From Azohydromonas lata NBRC 102462 (GTDB lineage Bacteria; Pseudomonadota; Gammaproteobacteria; Burkholderiales; Burkholderiaceae_C): a DNA stretch of 64,000 nt. Position 1 is the stretch's first letter. Each line of letters starts with the position of its first letter. Of this stretch, positions 1 through 10,853 are shown in pieces. Made by a program: the position numbers and the translations under genes. The notes beneath the pieces are model-generated. The model made no database searches, was not told the DNA's origin, and was given only the letters and a program-made list of their open reading frames with translations. The stretch covers positions 1 to 64,000 of the forward strand of contig NZ_BCTC01000006.1 in assembly GCF_001571085.1 (NCBI RefSeq), given 5' to 3'.

Positions 1-1
1 C

Positions 2-733
2 CAGGACGAGGGCGGCCACGGCCTCTACCTCTACGCCGCCGCCGAAACCCTGGGCACCAGCCGCGACGAGCTGCTCGATGCGCTGCACGCCGGCAAGGCC
101 AAGTACAGCTCCATCTTCAACTACCCCACGCTCACCTGGGCCGACATGGGCGTGATCGGCTGGCTGGTTGACGGCGCAGCCATCATGAACCAGGTGCCCA
201 TCTGCCGCTGCTCCTATGCACCCTATGCGCGGGCCATGATCCGCATCTGCCGCGAGGAGAGCTTCCACCAGCGCCAGGGCTACGACAGCCTGCTGGTGAT
301 GATGAAAGAGGGCACCGAGGCGCAGAAGGCCATGGTGCAGGACGCCGTGAACCGCTGGTGGTGGCCCTGCCTGATGATGTTCGGCCCGCCGGACGACCAG
401 TCGCCCAACTCGGCGCAGGGCATGCGCTGGGGCATCAAGCGCGTCTCCAACGACGAGCTGCGCCAGAAGTTCGTGGACGCCACCGTCGAGCAGGCCAAGG
501 TGCTGGGCGTGACGCTGCCGGACCCGGACCTCAAGTGGAACGAGGCGCGCGGCCACCACGACTTCGGCGCCATCGACTGGGACGAGTTCTGGCGCGTCGT
601 CAACGGCAACGGCCCCTGCAACCGCGAGCGCCTGGGTGCGCGCGTCAAGGCCTGGGAAGAGGGCGCCTGGGTGCGCGAGGCCGCCCTGGCCCACGCGGCC
701 AAGCAGCGCGAGCGCGAGCCCCAAGCGGCGTGA
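2..733 (+). CDS. paaA: PaaA, phenylacetyl-CoA 1,2-epoxidase catalytic subunit (5' end outside window)
   Basis: This is the diiron oxygenase subunit that turns phenylacetyl-CoA into the ring 1,2-epoxide, acting with PaaB, PaaC and PaaE in the cytoplasm. The reading frame is open from base 2, so only the last 243 residues are visible. They contain a ferritin-like diiron ligand motif (EESFH, ExxH type) and the family stretch ending in a [20 protein letters not shown]-like block, followed by an Ala/Arg/Glu-rich tail. It is the first gene of a paaABCDE run. It is unusual in being separated from paaB by a long perfect inverted repeat, whereas paaB to paaE are nearly contiguous. The identification is secure from sequence and gene order together. 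Confidence 0.96.
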   Translation, partial: QDEGGHGLYLYAAAETLGTSRDELLDALHAGKAKYSSIFNYPTLTWADMGVIGWLVDGAAIMNQVPICRCSYAPYARAMIRICREESFHQRQGYDSLLVMMKEGTEAQKAMVQDAVNRWWWPCLMMFGPPDDQSPNSAQGMRWGIKRVSNDELRQKFVDATVEQAKVLGVTLPDPDLKWNEARGHHDFGAIDWDEFWRVVNGNGPCNRERLGARVKAWEEGAWVREAALAHAAKQREREPQAA

Positions 734-740
734 TGCGTTT

Positions 741-807
741 GTAGGAGGCCCGCTTGCGGGCCGAACCGTCGCCCGGATGCCATTCGGCCCGCAAGCGGGC
801 CTCCTAC
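741..807. repeat. REP-like palindromic element, copy 1 (paaA-paaB gap)
   Basis: Two perfect 25-base arms (741-765 and 783-807) form an inverted repeat around a 17-base loop. Each arm is itself a hairpin with the core GGCCCGCTTGCGGGCC. The same arms recur exactly at 8586-8655 with a different loop. The element lies in the only sizeable gap of the paaABCDE run and would fold strongly in the transcript, so it may influence the relative expression of paaA and paaB. It looks like a repetitive extragenic palindrome, not a terminator, because no T-run follows. Confidence 0.85.
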
Positions 808-848
808 GGAAATTGCCGGCGAACTTGCCAACCCATCTGGAGACTGAA

Positions 849-1145
849 TTGAGCACCGACATCAAGAACGAATGGCCGCTGTGGGAAGTGTTCGTCCGCT
901 CGCGCGCGGGCCTGGACCACAAGCACTGCGGCAGCCTGCACGCGGCCGATGCGCCCATGGCCATCCAGATGGCGCGCGACGTCTACACCCGGCGCCAGGA
1001 AGGCTCCAGCGTGTGGGTGGTGCGCAGCGAGCACATCACCGCCAGCGACCCCGGCGACAAGGACATGTACTTCGACCCGATGGAGGACAAGGTCTACCGC
1101 CACCCCACCTTCTACAAGCTGCCGGACTCGGTGGACCACATGTAA
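849..1145 (+). CDS. paaB: PaaB, phenylacetyl-CoA epoxidase subunit
   Basis: This small structural subunit of the PaaABCE epoxidase (98 residues, usual length about 95) bridges the catalytic PaaA-PaaC heterodimers. The sequence WPLWEVFVRSRAGLDHKHCG near the N-terminus and the motif YFDPMEDKVYRHPTFY near the C-terminus are typical. No ATG is available at the right place. I choose the TTG at 849 because GGAG at 839-842 sits six bases upstream and the family begins just before the WPLWEVF block. It is followed ten bases later by paaC. The weak TTG start could lower its translation relative to the neighbours. Confidence 0.93.
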   Translation: MSTDIKNEWPLWEVFVRSRAGLDHKHCGSLHAADAPMAIQMARDVYTRRQEGSSVWVVRSEHITASDPGDKDMYFDPMEDKVYRHPTFYKLPDSVDHM

Positions 1146-1155
1146 GGAGCGGGCG

Positions 1156-1938
1156 ATGCAGGCTTCCATCCGACTCCAACGCGACGAGCGCCAGCAGTAC
1201 CTGCTGCGCATCGGCGACACCTGCCTCATCCAGGCGCAGCGCCTCTCCGAGTGGACCGGCCACGCGCCGGTGCTCGAAGAGGACATCGCCCTGGCCAACA
1301 TGGCGCTGGACCTGCTGGGCCAGGCCCGCGCGGTGCTGACGCTGGCCGGCAGCGCGCAAGGACTGAGCGAGGACCAACTGGCCTTCCTGCGCGAGGAGCG
1401 CGACTACTTCAATCCCACGCTGGTGGAGCTGCCCAACGGCGAGGGGCGCCCCGGCGACTTCGCGCTCACCGTGCTGCGCAACGCCTTCGTCTCGACCTTC
1501 CTGCAACTGCTGTGGCAGCGGCTGCAGGCTTCCAGCGACGAGGAGCTGGCCGCCATCGCCGCCAAGGCGGTCAAGGAGGCGCGCTACCACGTCGAGCACG
1601 CCGCCGACTGGGTGGTGCGCCTGGGCGACGGCACGGAAGAGTCCCGCCGCCGCATGCAGGCCGCGCTGGACAAGCTCTGGCCCTACGTGGCGGAGCTGTT
1701 CGAGGCCGACGCGGTGGACGAGGCCGCGGCCGACGCCGGGCTGGGCCCGCGCTGGGCCGAGCTGCGCGAGCCCTGGCTGGCGCAGATGCAGGCGCTGCTG
1801 CAGGCCGCCACGCTGCAGCCGCCTGCCGTCAGCAGCTTCCGCAGCACCGGGCGCCAGGGCGTGCACAGCGAGCACATGGGCTACATCCTGGCCGAGATGC
1901 AGCACCTGCAGCGCGCCTACCCGGGTGGCGCGTGGTGA
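1156..1938 (+). CDS. paaC: PaaC, phenylacetyl-CoA epoxidase structural subunit
   Basis: This ferritin-like partner of PaaA in the epoxidase lacks catalytic activity itself but is needed for the complex. The 260-residue length matches the family. The N-terminal helix region (EDIALANMALDLLGQARAVL) and the block YHVEHAADWVVRLGDGTEES are characteristic. The ATG at 1156 is preceded by AAGGAG at 1144-1149. The stop overlaps the GTG start of paaD, so the two are probably translationally coupled. Confidence 0.95.
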   Translation: MQASIRLQRDERQQYLLRIGDTCLIQAQRLSEWTGHAPVLEEDIALANMALDLLGQARAVLTLAGSAQGLSEDQLAFLREERDYFNPTLVELPNGEGRPGDFALTVLRNAFVSTFLQLLWQRLQASSDEELAAIAAKAVKEARYHVEHAADWVVRLGDGTEESRRRMQAALDKLWPYVAELFEADAVDEAAADAGLGPRWAELREPWLAQMQALLQAATLQPPAVSSFRSTGRQGVHSEHMGYILAEMQHLQRAYPGGAW

Positions 1939-2447
1939 GCACCCTGGCGGCGGACCGGGTCGGCCGCGCCTGGGCCGTGCTGGCCGACGTGCTGGACCCC
2001 GAGGTGCCGGCGCTCTCGGTGTGCGACCTCGGCATCGTGCGCGACGTGGTGGAGCAGGACGAGGCGCTGGAGATCGTGCTGACGCCGACCTACTCCGGCT
2101 GCCCCGCCACCGAGGCCATCGAGCGCAGCGTGCTGGACACGATAGCCGCCGCGGGGCTGGGCCCCGCCCGCGTGCGGCTGCAGCGCGCCCCGGCCTGGAC
2201 CACGGACTGGATCAGCGAGGACGGCCGGCGCAAGCTGCGCGAGTACGGCATCGCACCGCCCGCGCACATCGAGCCGGGGGCCGCCGTGCCCATCCGCCTG
2301 GTGCCGCGCCGCATCGCGCCCGTGGCCTGCCCCCGTTGCGGCAGCACCCACACCGAGCGCCTCTCGGCCTTCGGCTCCACCGCCTGCAAATCGCTGTTTC
2401 GCTGCCTCGACTGCCGCGAGCCCTTCGAACACTTCAAACCCATCTGA
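1935..2447 (+). CDS. paaD: PaaD, MIP18/DUF59-type maturation protein for the epoxidase
   Basis: PaaD is required for phenylacetate degradation and is thought to help mature the metal centres of the epoxidase system. The N-terminal half is a DUF59 domain (LDPEVPALSVCDLGIVRDV, then TPTYSGCPATEAIE with its conserved Cys). The C-terminus carries a four-cysteine CPRCG...CLDC zinc-ribbon-like motif. The GTG at 1935 overlaps the paaC stop as GTGA. A second GTG at 1932 is equally possible. The length is 170 residues. paaE starts three bases after its stop. Confidence 0.93.
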   Translation: MSTLAADRVGRAWAVLADVLDPEVPALSVCDLGIVRDVVEQDEALEIVLTPTYSGCPATEAIERSVLDTIAAAGLGPARVRLQRAPAWTTDWISEDGRRKLREYGIAPPAHIEPGAAVPIRLVPRRIAPVACPRCGSTHTERLSAFGSTACKSLFRCLDCREPFEHFKPI

Positions 2448-2450
2448 ACC

Positions 2451-3542
2451 ATGAGCGTCATGTTCCATCCGCTGCGGGTACGCGCCATCGAGCCGGATAC
2501 CGCCGAGGCCGTCATCGTCTCCTTCGAGGTGCCTGACGAGCTGCGCGAGACCTTCGGCTTCACGCAGGGCCAGTACCTGACGCTGCGCAAGACCATCGAT
2601 GGCCAGGACCTGCGCCGCTCCTACTCCATCTGCGCCGGCGTGGACGACGGCGAGCTGCGCGTGGGCGTGCGCAAGGTCAAGGGCGGCGTGTTCTCCAACT
2701 GGATCAACGCCGAGCTGAAGGTCGGCGACGAGATCAGCGTCATGGCGCCGCAGGGCCGCTTCTTCGTGCCGCTGTTGCCGCAGGCGCAGCGCCACCACGT
2801 GGGCATTGCCGGCGGCAGCGGCATCACGCCCATCCTCTCCATCATGAAGACGGTGCTGGCGCGCGAGCCCAGGTCGCAGTTCACGCTGCTCTACGGCAAC
2901 CGCTCGCTGCAGTCCACCATGTTCAAGGAAGAGCTGGAGGACCTGAAGAACCGCTACATGTCCCGCCTGGTGCTGCACCACGTGTTCTCCGACGAGCCCA
3001 CGGATGCGCCGCTCAACATGGGCCGCATGGACCGCGACAAGATCGGCGACTTCCTGCGCAGCGTGGTGCCGGCCCAGGCCATCGCGCAGGCCTACGTGTG
3101 CGGCCCCTTCCAGATGAACGACGAGGCCGAGGCCGCGCTGCTGGCGGCCGGCGTGCCGGAAGACCGCATCCACATCGAGCGCTTCGGCATCGCACAGGCG
3201 CCCAGCGGCGCGCAAAAGGCCGATGCCGTGGTGCACGAGGCGCAGCCGGGCGACGCGGAGAGCGCGCGCATCGTCATCATCCGCGACGGCCTGCGCCGCG
3301 AGATCCAGTTCGACAAGCAGCAGCCCAGCATCCTCGACGCAGCCTCCGCCTGCGGCATGGAAGTGCCCTTCTCCTGCACGTCGGGCGTGTGCGGCACCTG
3401 CCGTGCCAAGGTCGTCGAGGGCGAGGTGCGCATGGAGCGCAACTTCGCGCTGGACAAGAACGAGGTGGCCGCCGGCTTCATCCTCACCTGCCAGGCGCAC
3501 CCGGTCACCGAGCGGGTGATCCTGTCCTTCGACGAGCGCTGA
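2451..3542 (+). CDS. paaE: PaaE, epoxidase NAD(P)H reductase (FAD, 2Fe-2S)
   Basis: This reductase passes electrons from NADPH to the PaaA diiron site. It has 363 residues. The N-terminal half is a ferredoxin-NADP reductase module with the FAD motif RRSYSIC and the nucleotide motif GIAGGSGITPI. The C-terminal 90 residues are a plant-type ferredoxin with the cluster CTSGVCGTCRAK and the fourth Cys in ILTCQAHP. This order (FNR then ferredoxin) is that of PaaE and the reverse of the second reductase at 10854. It is the last gene of paaABCDE, followed by 131 bases before the transporter genes. Confidence 0.96.
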   Translation: MSVMFHPLRVRAIEPDTAEAVIVSFEVPDELRETFGFTQGQYLTLRKTIDGQDLRRSYSICAGVDDGELRVGVRKVKGGVFSNWINAELKVGDEISVMAPQGRFFVPLLPQAQRHHVGIAGGSGITPILSIMKTVLAREPRSQFTLLYGNRSLQSTMFKEELEDLKNRYMSRLVLHHVFSDEPTDAPLNMGRMDRDKIGDFLRSVVPAQAIAQAYVCGPFQMNDEAEAALLAAGVPEDRIHIERFGIAQAPSGAQKADAVVHEAQPGDAESARIVIIRDGLRREIQFDKQQPSILDAASACGMEVPFSCTSGVCGTCRAKVVEGEVRMERNFALDKNEVAAGFILTCQAHPVTERVILSFDER

Positions 3543-3673
3543 GCGCGCGCAGGGCCCGTGCGCGGCCCGCATGCGGCCCGCACGCCCCGCCATTCACCAG
3601 AAAAACATGAAGGCCTCCGGGCACCGGCGCAGCCGGGCAGGCAGGCCCCAAACCACCACGGAAGGAGACACAC

Positions 3674-4834
3674 ATGAAGGCAACCCTCAAGAGCGCCATG
3701 GCCGCCGCGCTGCTGCTGGCCGCCACGCTGGCGCAGGCCGACATCAACGTGGGCGTCACGCTCTCGGCCACGGGGCCGGCCGCGTCGCTGGGCATCCCGG
3801 AAAAGAATACCGTGGCCCTCATGCCCAGGACTATCGCCGGGCAGAAGGTCAACTACATCGTGCTGGACGACGCCAGCGACACCACCGCCGCCGTCTCCAA
3901 CGTGCGCAAGCTCGTGGGCGAGCACAAGGTGGACGTCATCCTGGGCTCCACCACCACGCCCAACTCGCTGGCCATGGTGGACGTGGCCGCCGAGGCGCAG
4001 ACGCCCATGGTGTCCATGGCCGCGTCCTCGCGCATCGTCGAGCCCATGGATGCCAAGCGCAAGTGGGTGTTCAAGACGCCGCAGAACGACATCATGATGT
4101 CCCTGGCCATCGCCGAGCACATGGCGTCCATCGGCGTCCAGAACGTGGCCTTCATCGGCTTCTCCGACGCCTACGGCGAAGGCTGGTACCAGGAGTTCAG
4201 CAAGGCCGCCGCGCTCAAGAAGCTCAAGATCGTGGTCAACGAGCGTTACAGCCGCACCGACACCTCCGTCACCGGCCAGACGCTCAAGATCCTGGCGGCC
4301 AAGCCTGACGCGGTGATCATCGCCGGCTCCGGCACCCCCGCGGCGCTGCCGCAAAAGACGCTCAAGGAGCGCGGCTTCGCGGGCAAGGTTTATCAGACGC
4401 ACGGCGTGGCCAACGGCGACTTCCTGCGCGTGGGCGGCAAGGACGTGGAGGGCACCTTCCTGCCCGCCGGCCCGGTGCTGGTGGCCGATCAACTGCCCGC
4501 CGGCGACCCGGTGAAGAAGTCCGCCCAGGCCTACGTCGCGGCCTACGAGACCGCGCACGGCAAGGGCAGTGTCTCGACTTTCGGCGCCCACGCCTGGGAC
4601 GCCGGGCTGCTGGTGGCCGCGGCCGTGCCCGTGGCGCTGAAGAAGGCGCAGCCCGGCACGCCGGAGTTCCGCGCCGCGCTGCGCGACGCGCTGGAGGGCC
4701 TCAAGGAAATGCCCGGTGCGCACGGCATCTTCACCATGTCGCCCACCGACCACCTGGGGCTGGACCAGCGCGCGCGCGTCATGGTGCGCATCGAGAACGG
4801 CACCTGGAAGTACCAGCCGGCCAAGCAGCTCTGA
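3674..4834 (+). CDS. ABC transporter substrate-binding protein (LivK-like), probably aromatic acid/phenylacetate uptake
   Basis: This is a periplasmic binding protein of the branched-chain amino acid/aromatic acid class, 386 residues. A signal peptide (MKATLKSAMAAALLLAATLA, cleaved near AQA/D) precedes the LivK-type fold, with the family opening INVGVTLSATGPAASLGIP and the ligand-binding hinge ILGSTTTPNSLAM. GGAAGGAG just upstream of the ATG supports the start. Its place between paaE and paaZ, with its own permeases and ATPases, suggests phenylacetate or a related aromatic acid as ligand. This is inferred from context, since the fold is shared with amino acid and urea binders. Confidence 0.85.
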   Translation: MKATLKSAMAAALLLAATLAQADINVGVTLSATGPAASLGIPEKNTVALMPRTIAGQKVNYIVLDDASDTTAAVSNVRKLVGEHKVDVILGSTTTPNSLAMVDVAAEAQTPMVSMAASSRIVEPMDAKRKWVFKTPQNDIMMSLAIAEHMASIGVQNVAFIGFSDAYGEGWYQEFSKAAALKKLKIVVNERYSRTDTSVTGQTLKILAAKPDAVIIAGSGTPAALPQKTLKERGFAGKVYQTHGVANGDFLRVGGKDVEGTFLPAGPVLVADQLPAGDPVKKSAQAYVAAYETAHGKGSVSTFGAHAWDAGLLVAAAVPVALKKAQPGTPEFRAALRDALEGLKEMPGAHGIFTMSPTDHLGLDQRARVMVRIENGTWKYQPAKQL

Positions 4835-4900
4835 GCCCGCTTGCAACGTGCCGGGGGGCGCCCAGCGCGCCCTGGCGCTTCCTTCCTCCAGGAGCTTTCC

Positions 4901-5922
4901 ATGGATTTGCAGATTGCCCTGCTGTTGGGGCAGGACGGCATCGTCAACGGCGCGGTCTACGGACTCATGGCGCTGGCGCTGGTGCTGGTGTTCTCGGTCA
5001 CGCGCGTGATCTTCATTCCGCAGGGCGAGTTCGTCGCCTTCGCCGCGCTGTCCATGGCGACGCTGCAGGGCGGCCGCCCGCCGGCCAGCCTGTGGCTGCT
5101 GCTGGCGCTGGCCGCCGCCGTGCTGGCGCTCGAAGCCTGGCGCGCGCGCCGCGGCGCCGCGGTGGACTGGAAGTCCACCTTCTTCTGGTGCCTGGCCTGT
5201 CCCGCCGCCGCTGCCGCGCTCGTGGCGCTGCAGCCCCAAGGGCAGGTGCTGCAGGCCGTGGCCACGGTGCTGTTGATCACGCCGCTGGGCCCGCTGCTGT
5301 ACCGCCTGGCTTACCGGCCGCTGGCGCGCGCCAGCGTGCTGATGCTGCTCATCGTCTCCGTCGCGCTGCACGGCGTGCTGGTGGGCTTGGGGCTGCTGTT
5401 CTTCGGCGCCGAGGGCTCGCGCACCACGGCATTTTCTGAGCTGAACCTGGACGTGGGCGGCCTGCCCGTCACCGGGCAGTCGCTGGTGGTGGTGGGCGCG
5501 GCGCTGGCGCTGGTGCTGGCCATGTTCGTGTTCTTCGAGCGCTCCATCGTCGGCAAGGCGCTGCGTGCCACCGCTTCCAACCGCGTGGGCGCGCGGCTCA
5601 TGGGCATCCCCACCGAGCTCGCGGGCGACGTGTGCTTCGCCTTCGCCGCGCTCATAGGCGCCGTGGCCGGGCTGCTGGTGGCGCCCCTCACCACGGTCTA
5701 TTACGACACGGGCTTTCTCATCGGCCTCAAGGGCTTCGTCGCCGCCATCGTGGGCGGCCTGGCCAGCTACCCGCTGGCCCTGGCCGGCGCGCTGCTGGTG
5801 GGGCAACTCGAAGCCTTCTCATCCTTCTGGTCCAGCGCCTTCAAGGAAGTGCTGGTGTTCACGCTGATCATCCCGGTGCTGTGGTGGCGCAGCCTGCGCA
5901 GCCACCACGTGGAGGACGAGGA

Positions 5923-5926
<4 letters not shown>
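4901..5926 (+). CDS. LivH-type inner-membrane permease of the paa-linked ABC transporter
   Basis: This polytopic permease of the branched-chain family has 341 residues. The N-terminus (GIVNGAVYGLMALALVLVFS, then the IPQGEF motif) is the classic LivH opening. The central ALRATASNRVGARLMGI stretch is the conserved cytoplasmic loop that contacts the ATPase. The ATG at 4901 follows CAGGAG. The upstream in-frame extension has no family match. The stop overlaps the start of the LivM-LivG fusion (ATGA). It works with the binding protein at 3674 and the two ATPases downstream. Confidence 0.88.
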
Positions 5927-7811
<1,885 letters not shown>

Positions 7812-7815
<4 letters not shown>

Positions 7816-8555
7816 GCGCGCCGGACACCTTGCTGGAAACGCGCGGCTTCTGCGTCTCCTACGGCGAAGTCGAGGCCGTGCACCGCGTGGACCTGACGGT
7901 CAGGCGCGGCGAGATCGTCACCGTCATCGGCCCAAACGGCGCGGGCAAGACGACGCTGCTGTCCGCGGCCATGGGCCTGCTGCCCTCGCGCGGCGAGCTG
8001 CTGCTGGCGGGCGAGCGCATCGAGCGGCCCAGCGTGGAAAAGCTCGTGGCCCATGGCGTCGCGCTCGTCCCGGAAAAGCGCGAGCTGTTCAGCGAGATGT
8101 CGGTGGAGGACAACCTGCTGCTGGGCGGCTTCAGCCGCTGGCGCCGCGGCCAGCGCGATCAGAAGGCGCGCATGCAGGAGGTGTTCGAGCTGTTCCCGCG
8201 GCTGCGCGAGCGCCGCGCGCAGATGTCCGGCACGCTCTCCGGCGGCGAGCGCCAGATGCTGGCCATAGGCCGCGCGCTCATGGCGCGCCCGCAATTGCTC
8301 ATGCTGGACGAGCCCTCGCTGGGCCTGGCACCTTTGATCGTCCGCGAGGTGCTGCGCATCGTGGCCTCGCTGCGCGAGCTGGGCGTGTCGGTGCTGCTGG
8401 TCGAGCAGAACGCCCGCGCCGCGTTGCAGGTGGCCGACCGTGCCTACGTGCTGGAAATGGGCGCCGTGGCACTCACCGGCGACGCCGCCGAGCTGCTGCA
8501 CGACCGGCGCATCATCGACACCTACCTGGGCCTGGGTGCGAAAAAGGCAGCTTGA
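7812..8555 (+). CDS. LivF-type ATPase of the paa-linked ABC transporter
   Basis: This is the second ATPase of the transporter, 247 residues, with Walker A GPNGAGKT, signature LSGGERQ and Walker B LLMLDEPSLGLAP, the last being the LivF hallmark. The start ATG overlaps the stop of the LivM-LivG fusion. It is the last gene of the transporter block. The REP-like palindrome copy 2 follows 30 bases after its stop, and then paaZ. Its role is to energise import of the ligand bound by the protein at 3674. Confidence 0.9.
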
Positions 8556-8585
8556 CCAGGAACTGCGAGGCGTACCGCGTTCCTT

Positions 8586-8655
8586 GTAGGAGGCCCGCTT
8601 GCGGGCCGAACCCTCTGGATGACTGCGCCATTCGGCCCGCAAGCGGGCCTCCTAC
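8586..8655. repeat. REP-like palindromic element, copy 2 (livF-paaZ gap)
   Basis: The arms at 8586-8610 and 8631-8655 are identical to those at 741-765 and 783-807, around a 20-base loop of unrelated sequence. Each arm contains the sub-hairpin GGCCCGCTTGCGGGCC. Exact arm conservation with divergent loops suggests a mobilised or structurally constrained repeat family, not a local duplication. No T-run follows, so simple intrinsic termination is unlikely. Confidence 0.85.
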
Positions 8656-8730
8656 AGGCTTCGTGCGCGGCATGGCCTTTATGCAAATGGGCAGAAAGCC
8701 CTTTTCACCATTCGACAGGAGACAACGCTG

Positions 8731-10785
8731 ATGACCACCGTCCTCCAAAGCTTCGTCGCCGGCCGCTGGGTCGGCCAGGAAGCCGCGCAGACCCTGCGCA
8801 GCGCCGTCAACGGCCGTCCCGTGGCCGCCACGCACGCCGAACGCCCGGACTTCAGCGAAGCCCTGGCCTTTGCCCGCCGCACCGGGCTGCCTGCGCTGCT
8901 GGCGCTGGATTTCCAGCAGCGCGCGGCCCTCCTCAAGGCGCTGGCCAAGTACCTCACGCAGCACAAGGAGGCGCTCTACGCCATCTCCGCCCACACCGGC
9001 GCCACGCGCTCGGACAGCTGGATAGACGTGGAAGGCGGCACCGGCACCCTCTTCGCCTACGCCAGCATCGGCAGCAACGAGCTGCCGTCGGGCAACCTGC
9101 TGCACGAGGGCCCGGCCATCCCGCTGGGCAAGCAGGGCCACTTCGCGGGCACGCACATCCTGGTGCCGCGCGGCGGCGTGGCGGTGCACATCAACGCCTT
9201 CAACTTCCCCATCTGGGGACTGCTGGAGAAGTTCGCGCCCAGCTTCCTGGCCGGCATGCCCTGCATCGGCAAGCCGGCCACGGCCACGAGCTACGTCACC
9301 GAGGCGCTGATGCGCCTCATGGACCGCTCCGGCCTGCTGCCCGCGGGGGCCTTGCAGCTCGTCATCGGCAGCACCGGTGACCTGCTGGACCGGCTCGAAG
9401 GCGCCGACATGGTCACCTTCACCGGCTCGGCCGACACCGCCGCCAAGCTGCGCGTGCATCCCAACCTGATTCGCCACTCCGTGCCCTTCAACGCGGAGGC
9501 CGACTCGCTCAACTGCGCCGTGCTGGCGCCGGACGTGACGCCGGACGACGAGGAGTTCCAGCTTTTCGTGAAGGAGGTGGCGCGCGAGATGACGGTCAAG
9601 GCCGGCCAGAAGTGCACGGCCATACGCCGCGCCATCGTCCCGCGCGGCATGGTGGACGCGGTGGCCCAGGCGCTGCGCGAGCGCCTGCGCAAGACCACCA
9701 TCGGCGACCCGGCGCTGGAAGGCGTGCGCATGGGCGCGCTGGCCTCGCACGACCAGCTCCACGACGTCCGCGCCCAAGTGGAGAAGCTGCTGCAGGGGGC
9801 CGAGCTGGTCTATGGCGAGCGCGACGGCTTCAATCCGCAAGGCGAGGGCGTCTCCGAGGGCGCCTTCTTCGCGCCCACGCTGCTGCTCAGCCGCAACCCG
9901 CTGTCCCACGACGCCGTGCACGACGTCGAGGCCTTCGGCCCGGTGAGCACGCTCATGCCTTACGACGGGCTGGACGAAGCCTTGCAACTGGCCGCCCGCG
10001 GCCGCGGCTCGCTGGTGGGCACGCTCGTCACCAAGGACCCGGCCACCGCCGCCCGCTTCATTCCGGTGGCTGCTGCACTGCACGGGCGGCTGCTGGTGCT
10101 GGACGCCGAAGCCGCCAAGGAGTCCACCGGCCACGGCTCGCCGCTGCCGCCGCTGAAACACGGCGGCCCGGGGCGCGCCGGCGGCGGTGAGGAATTGGGC
10201 GGCCTGCGTGCCGTCAAGCATGGCCTGCAGCGCGCGGCCGTGCAGGGCTCGCCCACCATGCTCATGGCCGTGACCGGCGAGTACGTGCGCGGCGCCAAGG
10301 TCCACGAGAGCGAAGTGCACCCCTTCCGCCGCCACTTCGAGGACTTGCGCATCGGCGACTCGCTGCTCACGCACCGCCGCACGGTGACGGACGCCGACAT
10401 CGTCGCCTTCGGCGGCATCTCGGGCGACTTCTTCTACATGCACTTCGACGACATCGCCGCCAAGGAGACGGCTTTCGGCCAGCGCATCGCCCACGGCTAC
10501 TTCGTCCTGTCGGCCGCGGCCGGCCTGTTCGTGTCGCCCGCGCCGGGGCCGGTGCTCGCCAATTACGGCCTGGACACGCTGCGCTTCGTGAAGCCCGTGG
10601 CCATTGGCGACACCATCCAGGCGCGCCTGACGGCCAAGCGCAAGATCGACCGCAACAAGGTGGACGCCAAGGGCCAGGGCCAGGGCGTGGTGGCCTGGGA
10701 CGTGCAGGTCACGAACCAGCACGGCGAGATGGTGGCCAGCTACGACATCCTGACGCTGGTGGCCAAGCGGCCGGTGAGCACCTGA
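8731..10785 (+). CDS. paaZ: PaaZ, bifunctional oxepin-CoA hydrolase / semialdehyde dehydrogenase
   Basis: PaaZ opens the oxepin-CoA ring by hydration and oxidises the resulting aldehyde. It has 684 residues, the usual length. Residues 1 to about 520 are an aldehyde dehydrogenase domain with catalytic Cys295 in GQKCTAIRR and the general-base Glu256 in the AEADSLN motif. Residues about 530-680 are a MaoC-type (R)-hydratase domain with ISGDFFYMHFD and the conserved RIAHGYFVLS block. Both active sites look intact. The gene follows the transporter block and is closed by a strong terminator at 10808. It is expected to be PaaR-regulated with the rest of the cluster. Confidence 0.96.
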   Translation: MTTVLQSFVAGRWVGQEAAQTLRSAVNGRPVAATHAERPDFSEALAFARRTGLPALLALDFQQRAALLKALAKYLTQHKEALYAISAHTGATRSDSWIDVEGGTGTLFAYASIGSNELPSGNLLHEGPAIPLGKQGHFAGTHILVPRGGVAVHINAFNFPIWGLLEKFAPSFLAGMPCIGKPATATSYVTEALMRLMDRSGLLPAGALQLVIGSTGDLLDRLEGADMVTFTGSADTAAKLRVHPNLIRHSVPFNAEADSLNCAVLAPDVTPDDEEFQLFVKEVAREMTVKAGQKCTAIRRAIVPRGMVDAVAQALRERLRKTTIGDPALEGVRMGALASHDQLHDVRAQVEKLLQGAELVYGERDGFNPQGEGVSEGAFFAPTLLLSRNPLSHDAVHDVEAFGPVSTLMPYDGLDEALQLAARGRGSLVGTLVTKDPATAARFIPVAAALHGRLLVLDAEAAKESTGHGSPLPPLKHGGPGRAGGGEELGGLRAVKHGLQRAAVQGSPTMLMAVTGEYVRGAKVHESEVHPFRRHFEDLRIGDSLLTHRRTVTDADIVAFGGISGDFFYMHFDDIAAKETAFGQRIAHGYFVLSAAAGLFVSPAPGPVLANYGLDTLRFVKPVAIGDTIQARLTAKRKIDRNKVDAKGQGQGVVAWDVQVTNQHGEMVASYDILTLVAKRPVST

Positions 10786-10807
10786 TCCACCAAGGCACCC
10801 AACCAAG

Positions 10808-10835
10808 AAAACGGCCGCTCGCGCGGCCGTTTTTT
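10808..10835. terminator. Bidirectional intrinsic terminator between paaZ and the facing reductase gene
   Basis: The stem AAAACGGCCGC (10808-10818) pairs with GCGGCCGTTTT (10823-10833) around a four-base loop and continues into a T-run on the forward strand. On the reverse strand the A-run becomes a T-run. It sits between the convergent paaZ (stop 10785) and the reductase gene ending at 10854, so it can serve both transcripts. Confidence 0.9.
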
Positions 10836-10853
10836 CGTTTCCGGGTGGAGGCT

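Noticed and set aside
741-807. Intrinsic terminator after paaA
   Set aside because: The stem is strong, but there is no T-run after it and the identical element recurs at 8586. A repeat element is a better explanation.
3092-5806. Long open frames on the strand opposite real genes (for example 3092-5806 reverse, 8512-11265 reverse, 14630-18046 forward, 51211-54990 forward)
   Set aside because: They are Arg/Ala/His/Gln-rich shadows produced by high third-position G+C in well-identified genes on the other strand, with no family motifs.
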